The notes under the pieces: model-generated
What the model was told of the DNA's origin: nothing
Database searches by the model: none
The model's input: the letters and a program-made list of their open reading frames with translations, nothing else
From: Gemmatimonadota bacterium
GTDB taxonomy: Bacteria > Gemmatimonadota > Gemmatimonadetes > Gemmatimonadales > Gemmatimonadaceae
Length of the DNA: 64,000 nucleotides
Assembly (NCBI GenBank): GCA_020161135.1
Contig: JAIUOB010000002.1
Location: forward strand, 682,001-746,000
Reading direction: 5' to 3'
In this document: positions 45,446 through 53,818 of the stretch, piece after piece
How positions within the stretch are numbered: position 1 is the first letter of the stretch
Layout of the letters: every line of letters starts with the position of its first letter
Made by a program: the position numbers and the translations under genes

Positions 45446-45474
45446 TTGTCGGGTCGGGGGGCGCGCCCGACATT
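45446..45474 (+). promoter_or_regulatory. Promoter of the 45481 gene (leaderless)
   Basis: TTGTCG (45446-45451), a 17-base spacer and GACATT (45469-45474), then six bases to the ATG at 45481. The geometry repeats that of the LysR promoter at 5488-5516. Confidence 0.5.
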
Positions 45475-45480
45475 GCCGGT

Positions 45481-45726
45481 ATGACCCCCATCACACCCGG
45501 CGCTGACGCCGAGGGCTCGGCGTCCGATCGCGCGACGCGCCCTGAACGCCGCCACAACGCGCACCTCCGCGAGCTGGTCGACGAGATGCTGGCCTCGATT
45601 CGCGCCGCCGCCAACGTCGACCTGTGGACCCCCGAGGAGCGGGCCCGCTGCGAGGACGACATGGCGCGCATCATGGCCACGGTGCGCGCGCAGGCCGTGC
45701 GCCGCGATCCGCCCGCAGCCAGCTAG
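45481..45726 (+). CDS. Small hypothetical acidic/basic helical protein
   Basis: This is an 81-residue soluble protein, mostly predicted helix (RHNAHLRELVDEMLASIRAA, PEERARCEDDMARIMATVRAQ). No family is recognised. There is no ribosome binding site; instead a promoter places the transcript start next to the ATG. It lies 85 bases after ccoS and 86 bases before the J-domain gene. Confidence 0.6.
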   Translation: MTPITPGADAEGSASDRATRPERRHNAHLRELVDEMLASIRAAANVDLWTPEERARCEDDMARIMATVRAQAVRRDPPAAS

Positions 45727-45812
45727 CGCGGCTCCCCCCTCGGCGGGCGTTTCCCCCCTGCCGGGCCGGTCGTCTCCCGGGCACGCGTCATTCGTCCCGG
45801 GAATCGCCGTAC

Positions 45813-46520
45813 ATGGACCAGCCCGCCCGTCCCAACCGTCGCAACTACTACCGCCTGCTGCACGTGCAGCCCGATGCGCCGCCGGAGGTGATCCGCGCGG
45901 CCTACCGGGCGCTGATGGCGCGCGCCCACCCGGACGCGGGCGGTGACACCGAGCGCGCCGTCCTGCTCAACACAGCCTGGCAGGTGCTCGGTGATCCCGC
46001 GGCACGCGCCGCCTACGACGCAGAGCGGGCGGTACGCGCCGCCGACCGCGCGCAGCACCGCGCGACGGGAGCCACCGGCGCCGCACCGACGGCGACCGAC
46101 AGCAGCGCCCCACGCGGACACTGTGCCTTCTGCGCGCTGCCGCTCGCCATCAGCGAGCTGCGCTGCCCGCGCTGCAGCGCACCGCTCACGCAGATGGCAG
46201 CCACCGGTGGCAGCGATCGCGCGGGCGACCGACGCCGCCTGCCCCGCGTCTCACGCACCGACTGGGCGCAACTGCGGCCCCGCTGGGACGCGCCACCCAT
46301 CGATGTGCGCATGCGCAACCTGTCCGTGGGTGGCGTGAGCGTCTTCTCCGGCATCCCGCTGGCGCCGCATCAGCGCGTACGCATCACCACCGACGCGGTC
46401 GATGCCGTGGTGCAGGTCAAATCGTGCCATCAGCACGGCACCGTGCACGTCGTGCACGGCGCGTTCGTCACCGCCCTGTTCGTGCGGCAGACCGGCAGCT
46501 TCGTGCAGGCCACCGCGTAG
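45813..46520 (+). CDS. J-domain / zinc-ribbon / PilZ-like fusion protein
   Basis: This is a 235-residue protein with three parts. Residues 10-70 are a DnaJ domain (NYYRLLHVQPDAPPEVIRAAYRAL with HPD at about 40-42), which would stimulate an Hsp70. Residues about 108-130 hold a four-cysteine zinc ribbon (CAFC...CPRC). Residues about 150-232 look like a PilZ domain (RRRLPRVSR, then NLSVGGVSVFSGIPLAPHQRVRI), though the second motif reads NLSVGG rather than DxSxxG. If it binds cyclic di-GMP, it would couple a chaperone to that signal; this is inference. Confidence 0.8.
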   Translation: MDQPARPNRRNYYRLLHVQPDAPPEVIRAAYRALMARAHPDAGGDTERAVLLNTAWQVLGDPAARAAYDAERAVRAADRAQHRATGATGAAPTATDSSAPRGHCAFCALPLAISELRCPRCSAPLTQMAATGGSDRAGDRRRLPRVSRTDWAQLRPRWDAPPIDVRMRNLSVGGVSVFSGIPLAPHQRVRITTDAVDAVVQVKSCHQHGTVHVVHGAFVTALFVRQTGSFVQATA

Positions 46521-46541
46521 CACGTCGCGCGACGGCGACGC

Positions 46542-47840
46542 TCACTCCAGCATCAGCAGCGTCTGGCCGTCGTCGTGCTGCACACGGAGGATGAGGTCGC
46601 GCCCCTGCGGGTCGCGCACCACGTCCACGGCGCTCACGCGGGGGATGGCGTGCGACAGGTGCGCGCCGTCCAGCTTGGACGCGCCGAACATCACGGTGAC
46701 GATGCGTGCGGTCAGGTCGTACGTGATGCCGACCAGGGGCAGGTGATGGCCCAGCGACTGCGCGCCGATGTCACGCCGATCGACCTCCACCGTGCAGTTC
46801 CGTCCCGCGTTGCGCAGCGTGAACGCCGCGAGCGCGTCGTCGAGGGTCGCATCGGCCAGCACATGCGTGCGGTCGTGCGTCGAGCGGGTGGCCGCCCGCG
46901 CCGCCGCGTGCGTGCGCGCGCCCCCCGGCACACACAGCACCGAGCACGGGGCCTCACGCACCAGCTCCGCCGCGACACTGCCCAGCACCATGCGCCGCAC
47001 GAAGCCGTATCCGTGTGCCGCCGTCACCACGAGATCGGCACGCACGGCCGCCGCGTAGTCGACGATCTTGCTGGCCGCGTTCCCCTCGAGTAGGTGCGTC
47101 TCGAAGCGCATGCCCGGACGCGCGAGCCGCTCGACCAGTTGACGAAAGCTCGCCTGGGCCTGCTGCCGGTACTCGTCGGCAAAGGCCCCCAGCACCGCGC
47201 CGTTGTCACTCAGCATGGGCGCGACATGCACCAGCCGCACGTGCGCATCCGGCGCCAGCCAGTCCAGCGCGACCTGCGCGGCGTAGATGCTGAACACGCT
47301 GAAGTCGGTCGCGATCAGCACTTCCCGAGGCAGCGCCGTGAGCTGCCGGTCGACCGCGAACACCGGCGTGTCACCCAACTGCAGCAGCCGCATGACCGAT
47401 TCACCGGTGAACATGCGTTCGAGCAGGCCGTGCTTGCCCCGTCCCGTGAGGATCACACGCGCATCGGTCGCATCGGCGGCCGCGAGGATCTCCCGGATCG
47501 GATCGCCCGCGCGGACGAGCACCGGCCACGCCGGCACGCTGGGCAGGAGCCGCGCGAGCTGCGCCTGCACCATCGCCTCCCGCGCATCGAGCATCTCGGG
47601 CGTGGGCGCCACCGGATACGGCACCGCATCGAAGGCGAACGCCGGCAGCGTCGCCGGCCGCATGGCGCTCACCACCGACACGGGCGCGTGCGTGTGCTGT
47701 GCCAGCACCTGCGCGAACGGGATGGCCGAGTCCGACGCCGGCGTCGCGTCGCTGGCGACCATGAGCGGGCCGCGCGGGGACAATACGGGATCGAGGCGGC
47801 CGAGAAAGTCGACCGGCTGGACCGTGGACGTGCTGGACAT
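46542..47840 (-). CDS. Tandem universal stress protein with DUF5335-like C-terminus
   Basis: This is a 432-residue protein with two Usp domains (about 25-170 and 180-320) and an extra ~85-residue domain. The first domain ends DARVILTGRGKHGLLERMFTGESVMRLL and the second DLVVTAAHGYGFVRRMVLGSVAAELV, each with the G-x2-G-x9-G(S/T) ATP-type motif in part. The C-terminal NCTVEVDRRDIGAQSLGHHL... resembles DUF5335. AGGAGG is five bases before the ATG. It is convergent with the J-domain gene. Confidence 0.85.
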   Translation of the reverse strand: MSSTSTVQPVDFLGRLDPVLSPRGPLMVASDATPASDSAIPFAQVLAQHTHAPVSVVSAMRPATLPAFAFDAVPYPVAPTPEMLDAREAMVQAQLARLLPSVPAWPVLVRAGDPIREILAAADATDARVILTGRGKHGLLERMFTGESVMRLLQLGDTPVFAVDRQLTALPREVLIATDFSVFSIYAAQVALDWLAPDAHVRLVHVAPMLSDNGAVLGAFADEYRQQAQASFRQLVERLARPGMRFETHLLEGNAASKIVDYAAAVRADLVVTAAHGYGFVRRMVLGSVAAELVREAPCSVLCVPGGARTHAAARAATRSTHDRTHVLADATLDDALAAFTLRNAGRNCTVEVDRRDIGAQSLGHHLPLVGITYDLTARIVTVMFGASKLDGAHLSHAIPRVSAVDVVRDPQGRDLILRVQHDDGQTLLMLE

Positions 47841-47994
47841 GGAGCCTCCTGGTGGGACCACTGCACGATGGGGTGCGATGTCGGTTCCCGCCATGCGGAA
47901 AGTCCGCACAATCGTGTCAGGGTCTCCGTCCCTGCGCCTTGCCCTGCCGCATCATGCTCGGCACGTTTGCCCTCTCCCCCCGCCCGCCCGCGCA

Positions 47995-48861
47995 ATGACC
48001 GACCTCCGCAATCCCCCGCGCCGTCCGCGTGATGATGAGCTCGACGTGTTCGGCGTGTCCCACGCCGGCAAGGTGCGCCGCGAGAATCAGGACGCGTTCC
48101 TGCTCGCCACCATCCAGAAGCGCATGCAGGTGCTCAGCAGCAACCTCACCGAGCTCGAGCGTCGCTTTCCGGAGCCGACGCGGCGTCTCGCCATGGTCGC
48201 GATGATCGCCGACGGGGTCGGCGGCGGGGTCGGAGGAGCGGAGGCGAGCGCCGTGGCCCTCGAGGCCACCATGCGCTACGTCGAGAGCGGTGTGACCGCG
48301 TACTACGGCGCGGACGTGGGCGACGACGACTTTCCGGCGCTGCTGCAGGCCGCGGCCATGGAGGCGCATGACGCGATCCGTGCGCGGCGCGATGCGCGCG
48401 GATTGCAGGGCACCATGGCCACCACGCTCACCATGTACTTCGGCGTGTGGCCCTGGTACTACCTGCTGCAGGTGGGCGACTCGCGCTACTACGTGTGGCG
48501 CGACGGCAGGCTGCAGCAGATGACGCGCGACCAGACCGTCGCCCAGGACCTCCTCGACGGCGGGGTGCTCTCCGCGGCCGATGCCGCGCGCACGCCGCTG
48601 GCCCACGTCCTGTCCAGCGCCCTCGGCGCCGACAAGACCGCTCCCGTCGTCACAAAGCACCCGTTTCATTGGGACAATCGTCACCTGATCTGCTCCGACG
48701 GCCTCACCAAGCACGTGAGCGACGAGCGGATCGCCGACGCGCTCGCCTCCATGACCAGCGCGCGTGAGACGGCCGAGCGGCTGCTGCAGGAGGCGCTCGA
48801 CGGCGGCGGCACCGACAACATCACCATCATCGTGGGCCAGACCATTCCCCGCGCACTGTGA
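47995..48861 (+). CDS. PP2C-family protein phosphatase
   Basis: This is a 288-residue metal-dependent Ser/Thr phosphatase. Motifs: SHAGKVRRENQDAFL (motif 1), MIADGVGGGVGG (metal Asp), LQGTMATTLTM, VGDSRYYVWRDG, CSDGLTKHV and GGTDNITIIV. All metal-binding Asp residues are present. There is no sensor domain. The stop overlaps the next start (GTGA), coupling it to the aminotransferase. The partner kinase is not in the window. Confidence 0.93.
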   Translation: MTDLRNPPRRPRDDELDVFGVSHAGKVRRENQDAFLLATIQKRMQVLSSNLTELERRFPEPTRRLAMVAMIADGVGGGVGGAEASAVALEATMRYVESGVTAYYGADVGDDDFPALLQAAAMEAHDAIRARRDARGLQGTMATTLTMYFGVWPWYYLLQVGDSRYYVWRDGRLQQMTRDQTVAQDLLDGGVLSAADAARTPLAHVLSSALGADKTAPVVTKHPFHWDNRHLICSDGLTKHVSDERIADALASMTSARETAERLLQEALDGGGTDNITIIVGQTIPRAL

Positions 48862-49994
48862 CGACGTCCGACGTCATCGATTTCGGCAACGGCCAGCCCT
48901 CCCTGTCGCTGCTGCCGGTGCAGGCGCTGCGCACCGCCGCCGACCACTTCCTCGCACAGGCCGATGCCGCGTGGCTGCAGTACGGCGCCGACCCCGGCGA
49001 GACGCCCTTTCGCGAGACGCTCGCCGAATTCCTGACACGACACTACGCGGCACCCGTGGGCGCCTCACCGGTGGATGCTGTGCAGCTCATGACCACCACC
49101 GGCAACTCGCAGGCACTCGATCTCATCTGCACGCGCTTCACGCGTCCCGGTGACACGATCCTGGTCGAGGAGCCCACGTACTTCCTGGCCCTCGAGGTGT
49201 TCCGCGATCACGGCCTGCACGTCGTCGGCGTTCCCATCGACGACGAGGGCATGCGTCCGGACGCGCTGCAGGAGGCGCTCACGGCACATCGCCCGGTGCT
49301 GCTGTACACCATCCCCTCGTTTCAGAACCCCACCGGCATCACCCTGTCGGCCGCGCGCCGCACGGCCGTGCTGGCGGCCTGTGCCGCACACGACGTGCTC
49401 GTGGTGGCCGACGAGGTCTATCAGTTGCTCGACTTCGGCGTGGCACCGCCGCCGTCCCTCGCGACCCTCGACGGCAACGCGCGCGTCCTCTCGCTCGGCT
49501 CCTTCTCGAAGATCTGCGCACCGGGGCTGCGCCTCGGGTGGATCCACGGTGCGCCGACATTGCTCGAGCAGTGCACGCGCGCGGGGCTCGTGCAGAGCGG
49601 CGGTGGTCTCAATCCCTTCACGTCGGGCGTCATGCGCAGCCTCATCACGCTCGGGCTGCTCGAATCAGGACTGGCGAGCCTCAAGCGCGTGTACGCCGAC
49701 CGGGCCGGTGCGCTGTGTGACGCGCTGCGCGACGCCATCCCCGACGCCGAGTTCACGGCGCCGCAGGGTGGCTACTTCGTGTGGGTGCGCATTCCCGGTG
49801 TCTCGGCCGCCGCACTGCTCGAGGTCGCGCGTCGCGCGGGCGTGACCTTTCACGCGGGGCGCCGTTTCGTCACGCGCGACGTGTACGGCGACACCCTGCG
49901 TCTCAGCTTCGCGCACTACGACGTGGCGGCGCTGGTCCTCGGCGTGGAGCGACTGGCGCGGGCGCTGGCCACCGTGCGGGCCCAACGCGGCTGA
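48858..49994 (+). CDS. PLP-dependent aminotransferase (class I/II, MocR-domain-like)
   Basis: This is a 378-residue fold-type I enzyme. IDFGNGQPSLSLLP at the start, YGADPGETPFRETLAEFL, TIPSFQNPTGITLS, VVADEVYQLL (Asp for the PLP ring) and LGSFSKICAPGLRLGW (Schiff-base Lys) are as in 2-aminoadipate/aromatic aminotransferases. Its substrate is not set by sequence. The GTG start overlaps the phosphatase stop by four bases. Confidence 0.9.
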   Translation: MTTSDVIDFGNGQPSLSLLPVQALRTAADHFLAQADAAWLQYGADPGETPFRETLAEFLTRHYAAPVGASPVDAVQLMTTTGNSQALDLICTRFTRPGDTILVEEPTYFLALEVFRDHGLHVVGVPIDDEGMRPDALQEALTAHRPVLLYTIPSFQNPTGITLSAARRTAVLAACAAHDVLVVADEVYQLLDFGVAPPPSLATLDGNARVLSLGSFSKICAPGLRLGWIHGAPTLLEQCTRAGLVQSGGGLNPFTSGVMRSLITLGLLESGLASLKRVYADRAGALCDALRDAIPDAEFTAPQGGYFVWVRIPGVSAAALLEVARRAGVTFHAGRRFVTRDVYGDTLRLSFAHYDVAALVLGVERLARALATVRAQRG

Positions 49995-50010
49995 GCGCCG
50001 CCATCGCGAA

Positions 50011-50493
50011 TCACTGCGGCGGCTTGGGCGGCCCCGCCGGATGCTTCGCACACACCGGTGGCTGCTCTGCACTCCAGGCGAGCGTCGCGATGCGCCACAC
50101 GCTGCCGCTCTTGACCAGCGTGAACACATCCACGCCGCAGTGCGACCACGCGCCGTTCACGTAGAGGTCGTACGGCATCCACACCATGGCCACCGCACCA
50201 CTCACCATGGCCTGCGGTGCGAAACCCCGCTCCACAATGCCCGTGAGCGGACTCGTCCGCTGCGCCTCGCGCGTGCGCATCCGGTACATCGACACGCCGT
50301 CGCGCGTGGCGGTCGGGTACATCTGCGCTTCGGGCACCATGAGGTCGGTGAGCGCCACGACATCGCCACGCGTGATGGCGGCGAGTGCCGAGTCGGCCAC
50401 CGCGATGACCGCGCGCGTGGCGTCGGAGGACTGCGCCCTGCCGGCGGCGGGTACGAGAGTCAGCAGGGCGGTGAGGAGGAGACGGGTGCGCAT
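50011..50493 (-). CDS. Exported NTF2/SnoaL-like protein
   Basis: This is a 160-residue protein. A signal peptide (about 1-20, ending AGRAQ) is followed by a small alpha+beta domain: AVIAVADSALAAITRGDVVALTDLM, an ERGFAPQAMVSGAVAMVWMPYDLY strand pair, and HCGVDVFTLVKSGSVWRIATLAW. The pattern matches SnoaL/DUF4440-type NTF2 folds. Its ligand is unknown. A candidate -10 (TACATT) stands about 45 bases before the ATG. Confidence 0.78.
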   Translation of the reverse strand: MRTRLLLTALLTLVPAAGRAQSSDATRAVIAVADSALAAITRGDVVALTDLMVPEAQMYPTATRDGVSMYRMRTREAQRTSPLTGIVERGFAPQAMVSGAVAMVWMPYDLYVNGAWSHCGVDVFTLVKSGSVWRIATLAWSAEQPPVCAKHPAGPPKPPQ

Positions 50494-50596
50494 GCGGAGG
50501 GCCCGGTGAGGAGTGGCGCGGGAACGCGGCCAATGTATCCGCCGAAGCCCTCCGTAGCGACGCGCGCCACGCCATCCCCACCGGGCCCGTACCGCA

Positions 50597-51154
50597 TCAG
50601 TTGGCCGACATCTTCTTGAGCATGCCGGCTGCGGCATCTCGATGCGCGACGAACGCCGGGGCCACCTTCTCCACGAGCGCCTTGAGCTCGGCGTTGCGGA
50701 TGGCGGGGAGCAGCGTCTTGGTGACCGCGTCGATCACCGCCGTGTGATACGCGACCTCGTGCTCGAGGAACGCCTTGTCGAAGGCCGCGCCTTGGAGCAT
50801 GCCGAGCCGCTTGAGCGCCTCCTCGTTGCCCACCTTGAGCGCAAAGTCCTTCGCCACCGGGGTCGGCGTCACGCCGAGCTTCTTCGCCAGGTCGCGCCCC
50901 ATCTGGCGCACCCCGGTGTGATCACGCGCGAGCATGGCCCCGAACTCCTTCACCGCCGCGCTGGCGCCCTGCTTCGCGGCGAGCGTCCCGGTGGCGATGT
51001 CGAACCCGTTGGCGGCATCGAAGATGCCCACGATGGCCGGGTCGTCGAGCGCGCCCTGCGCTGCGCCCTGCGCCGTGGCGCTGGTGGCCGTGAAGAGGGT
51101 GACCGAGAGCGCGAGCGCTGTGGCCGTGAGGCGGGGGAAACGGAAGACGAACAT
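50597..51154 (-). CDS. DUF4142 exported protein
   Basis: This is a 185-residue exported helical protein. The signal ends near TATAQG. The DUF4142 domain follows: IFDAANGFDIATGTLAAKQG, VKEFGAMLARDHTGVRQMGRDLAKKLG, FDKAFLEHEVAYHTAVID and the final helices. This ferritin-like four-helix family has no established function. GGAG precedes the ATG by nine bases. It is divergent from the sulfatase. Confidence 0.88.
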   Translation of the reverse strand: MFVFRFPRLTATALALSVTLFTATSATAQGAAQGALDDPAIVGIFDAANGFDIATGTLAAKQGASAAVKEFGAMLARDHTGVRQMGRDLAKKLGVTPTPVAKDFALKVGNEEALKRLGMLQGAAFDKAFLEHEVAYHTAVIDAVTKTLLPAIRNAELKALVEKVAPAFVAHRDAAAGMLKKMSAN

Positions 51155-51231
51155 GGGCGGAGACTCCAGTGAGAGGTTGAGGGTCGTGGTGACCCGGCAC
51201 GGGAGGTACGCCGGACGCGTGGCGGCGGATG

Positions 51232-51237
51232 TATGTT
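51232..51237 (+). promoter_or_regulatory. -10 box of the sulfatase gene
   Basis: TATGTT is six bases before the GTG at 51244, and overlaps the alternative ATG at 51229. The -35 is not evident. Confidence 0.35.
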
Positions 51238-51243
51238 CGGGTC

Positions 51244-52635
51244 GTGACCACCCCCTGGAGTCGACACCGCGTGGCCGGGCTGCTGCTGGCGGCCTGTGCC
51301 CTGTTCTCGGCGGCCGCACCGCTGCGGGCGCAGTCCACGCCCCCCGCCGCCGCAGCACCAGCGCGCCCCAACGTCGTGCTCATCATCACCGATGACATGG
51401 GCTACGCCGATCTGGGCGTGTACGGCGCGAGGGACATCCGCACGCCGCACATCGATCGCCTCGCGCGCGAGGGGGTGCGCTTCACGGACTTCTACGCCAA
51501 CGCCACCACGTGCTCACCGACGCGCGCCGGACTCATCACGGGGCGCTATCAGCAGCGCTACGGCGTCGAGATGCCGTTGTCGGCCGACGGCGCGACCCCC
51601 GACGCGGGCGAGCGCGGGCTCGATGCCTCACCGTACTCATTGCCGCGCCTGCTCAAGGGCACCGGCTACGCCACCGCGCTCGTCGGCAAGTGGCACCTCG
51701 GCTACAGCGCGGCGCAGAGCCCGCGCGCGCACGGTTTCGACAGCTTCTTCGGACTCAAGAGCGGCTATCACGACTACTGGCATCACAATGACAGCCGCGG
51801 TGCGCCCGACCTGTGGGAGAACGACGCACGCGTGGAGGTGGCGGGCTACAGCACGACGCTCATCGCCGACCGGGCGATCGCGTTCATCACGCAGCAGGCG
51901 CGCGCCGGCACGCCGTTCTTTGTCGACGTGGCGTTCAATGCGCCACACTGGCCGTTCCAGCGCCCCGACACGCCCAGCCGTGCGGTGGGCAACGCCCGCT
52001 TCCTCCGGCCCGCCGACTCGCTCGCGAACACGCGCGCCGACTATGTGAGCATGGTGGAGGCGCTCGATGCGCAGGTGGGGCGGGTGCTCGCCGCACTGGA
52101 GCAGGCCGGCGTGGCGCGCAACACCATCGTGATCTTCACCAACGACAACGGCGGCGAGTGGCTGTCGGACAACACGCCGCTCTTCAACCGCAAGTGGAGC
52201 ACGTGGGAAGGTGGCATCCGCGTACCGGCCATCGTGCGGTGGCCCGGCCGCATCCGCGCCGGCACCGTCACGTCGCAGGTGGGGATCACGATGGACCTCA
52301 CGGCGTCGGTGCTCGCGGCCACGCGCACCACCGTGCCGACGGACGCGGCGCTCGACGGCATCGACCTGTTCCCGGTGCTCACCGGTGCGGCACGGCCGAG
52401 CGCACGCACGCTATTCTGGCGGTCCACGCAGGCGCGGCGCGACATGCGCGCCGTGCGCGATGGTGATCGCAAGCTGGTCGTCGAGGGGAACCACATGCTC
52501 CTGTTCGACGTGCGGCGCGATCCGGGCGAGCGACGCGACCTCGCGCGGCTGGAGCCGGCGGCGGTGCGTACGCTCAAGCAGAAGCTGGATGCGTGGGAGC
52601 GGGCGGTGGATGCGGAGGCGCGGGCGAGGCGGTGA
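51244..52635 (+). CDS. Arylsulfatase-type sulfatase
   Basis: This is a 463-residue exported sulfatase. A signal peptide (ending PLRAQ) is followed by NVVLIITDDMGYADLG (metal Asp pair), the formylglycine motif CSPTRAGLITGRY (Cys is the converted residue), GKWHLGY and HGFDSFFGLKSGYHDYW. IFTNDNGGE is the second metal site. It needs a formylglycine-generating enzyme, not seen here. The start is taken as the GTG at 51244 because of the near -10 box; the ATG at 51229 would add five residues. The substrate is unknown. Confidence 0.92.
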   Translation: MTTPWSRHRVAGLLLAACALFSAAAPLRAQSTPPAAAAPARPNVVLIITDDMGYADLGVYGARDIRTPHIDRLAREGVRFTDFYANATTCSPTRAGLITGRYQQRYGVEMPLSADGATPDAGERGLDASPYSLPRLLKGTGYATALVGKWHLGYSAAQSPRAHGFDSFFGLKSGYHDYWHHNDSRGAPDLWENDARVEVAGYSTTLIADRAIAFITQQARAGTPFFVDVAFNAPHWPFQRPDTPSRAVGNARFLRPADSLANTRADYVSMVEALDAQVGRVLAALEQAGVARNTIVIFTNDNGGEWLSDNTPLFNRKWSTWEGGIRVPAIVRWPGRIRAGTVTSQVGITMDLTASVLAATRTTVPTDAALDGIDLFPVLTGAARPSARTLFWRSTQARRDMRAVRDGDRKLVVEGNHMLLFDVRRDPGERRDLARLEPAAVRTLKQKLDAWERAVDAEARARR

Positions 52636-52653
52636 GGCGTGCCGCGCCGGCGA

Positions 52654-53223
52654 CTAACCCGGCCCCAGCACCGCGTCGAAGAACGGCGCGAGCGCGATGT
52701 CGAATGGCGTGGGCGCGCCGGCCGGCTGCCAGACGAGCTGCTCATCGTGAATGGTCGGGCGCTCGTCGCCCGGCATCCAGCGCTCGATCAGGCGCGAGTC
52801 GAGATCGACGATCCAGTACTCGATGCCAGCCCGCTGGTAGCGCTCCCGTTTGACCACGCGATCGGTGCGGGCCGTGCTCGGCGAGAGGATCTCCACGAAC
52901 AGCAGCGGATGCCCACGCTCCGCGTCGGTTCGTGGCCGACGACCGTCGACGAGCGGGATCACGTACACATCCGGTTGCACAAGCGTTCGCGCGTCCAGCA
53001 CCCACTCCGACGGCGCCACCACCGCCGCGCCAAGCCCATGGGGTCGGACAATCTGATCCAGCGCACGCCACAGCTCGGTCACAGCGAGCTGGTGTGCCAG
53101 ACTCGGCGTTGGGCTCACCAGCAGCACCCCGTCCACGCACTCGGACCGGTGCGCAGAGTCGTCGGGCAACGCCTGCACGTCGGCAGCGGTCCAAACGCGG
53201 GGCTCGATCGCGGGCATGGCCAT
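52654..53223 (-). CDS. Uma2-family (DUF820) restriction-endonuclease-fold protein
   Basis: This is a 189-residue protein of the PD-(D/E)xK-fold Uma2 group. The motif is seen as VQPDVYVIP, LLFVEILSPSTARTDRVVKRERYQRAGIEYWIVD, with Asp, Glu and Lys as the catalytic set. Role in cells is unknown. The start is uncertain by two codons (53223 or 53217). It is convergent with the sulfatase (18 bases). Confidence 0.88.
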   Translation of the reverse strand: MAMPAIEPRVWTAADVQALPDDSAHRSECVDGVLLVSPTPSLAHQLAVTELWRALDQIVRPHGLGAAVVAPSEWVLDARTLVQPDVYVIPLVDGRRPRTDAERGHPLLFVEILSPSTARTDRVVKRERYQRAGIEYWIVDLDSRLIERWMPGDERPTIHDEQLVWQPAGAPTPFDIALAPFFDAVLGPG

Positions 53224-53338
53224 AGTCTGCGGTGGCGAGAGGGACGGCGGCAAGAGGACATGACGCACGATGCGCGACCTCGCCGCCGCATGCGTCATCG
53301 TTTCGATGCGCGTCTCATCCCCCACACGCACGCCCCGA

Positions 53339-53800
53339 CTACGTCCCGTCGCCCGCCCCGTAACCCGCCGCCGCGTGCTCCGCCGTGATGCGCCGCGTGT
53401 CCTCCTCGTGCGATTCGCTGCGCTCGTCGGCCGGAATGATGCCCGCTTCGTTGAGCATGAGCCCCACCGCATCGGGCACCATCGCGGGCCACAGCACCAG
53501 TCCTTCGAGGCGCACGATGGGCCGCGCGCGACGCCCGGTGCCCGCGTACCGGCGGCGGGCCCACAGCTCGTACACGCTCGTGAGCACGCCCCCCACCGCG
53601 GCGAACAGCGCCCACGTGACCAGCGCATCGACCACCGGCAGGTCGATCAGCATCCACACCAGCACGCCGTAGCTCAGCACCATCCCCATGAGCCCCATGC
53701 CGCGCCGCAGCGCCGCGTTGAGCACCACGCAGGCCGTCGTCCACAGCAGGATGCCGAAGAGGACGATGGCCCACATGAGGTTCACATGCAGCAGCGTCAT
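53339..53800 (-). CDS. Hypothetical integral membrane protein
   Basis: This is a 153-residue protein with about three helices (LLHVNLMWAIVLFGILLW, LMGMVLSYGVLVWMLIDL, ALVTWALFAAVGGVLTSVYE) and a cytoplasmic tail rich in Glu/Arg. GAGG precedes the ATG by five bases. No family is recognised. It lies 18 bases after the M20 peptidase gene and may share its transcript. Confidence 0.65.
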   Translation of the reverse strand: MTLLHVNLMWAIVLFGILLWTTACVVLNAALRRGMGLMGMVLSYGVLVWMLIDLPVVDALVTWALFAAVGGVLTSVYELWARRRYAGTGRRARPIVRLEGLVLWPAMVPDAVGLMLNEAGIIPADERSESHEEDTRRITAEHAAAGYGAGDGT

Positions 53801-53818
53801 CGCGTCCTCACGACTGGC

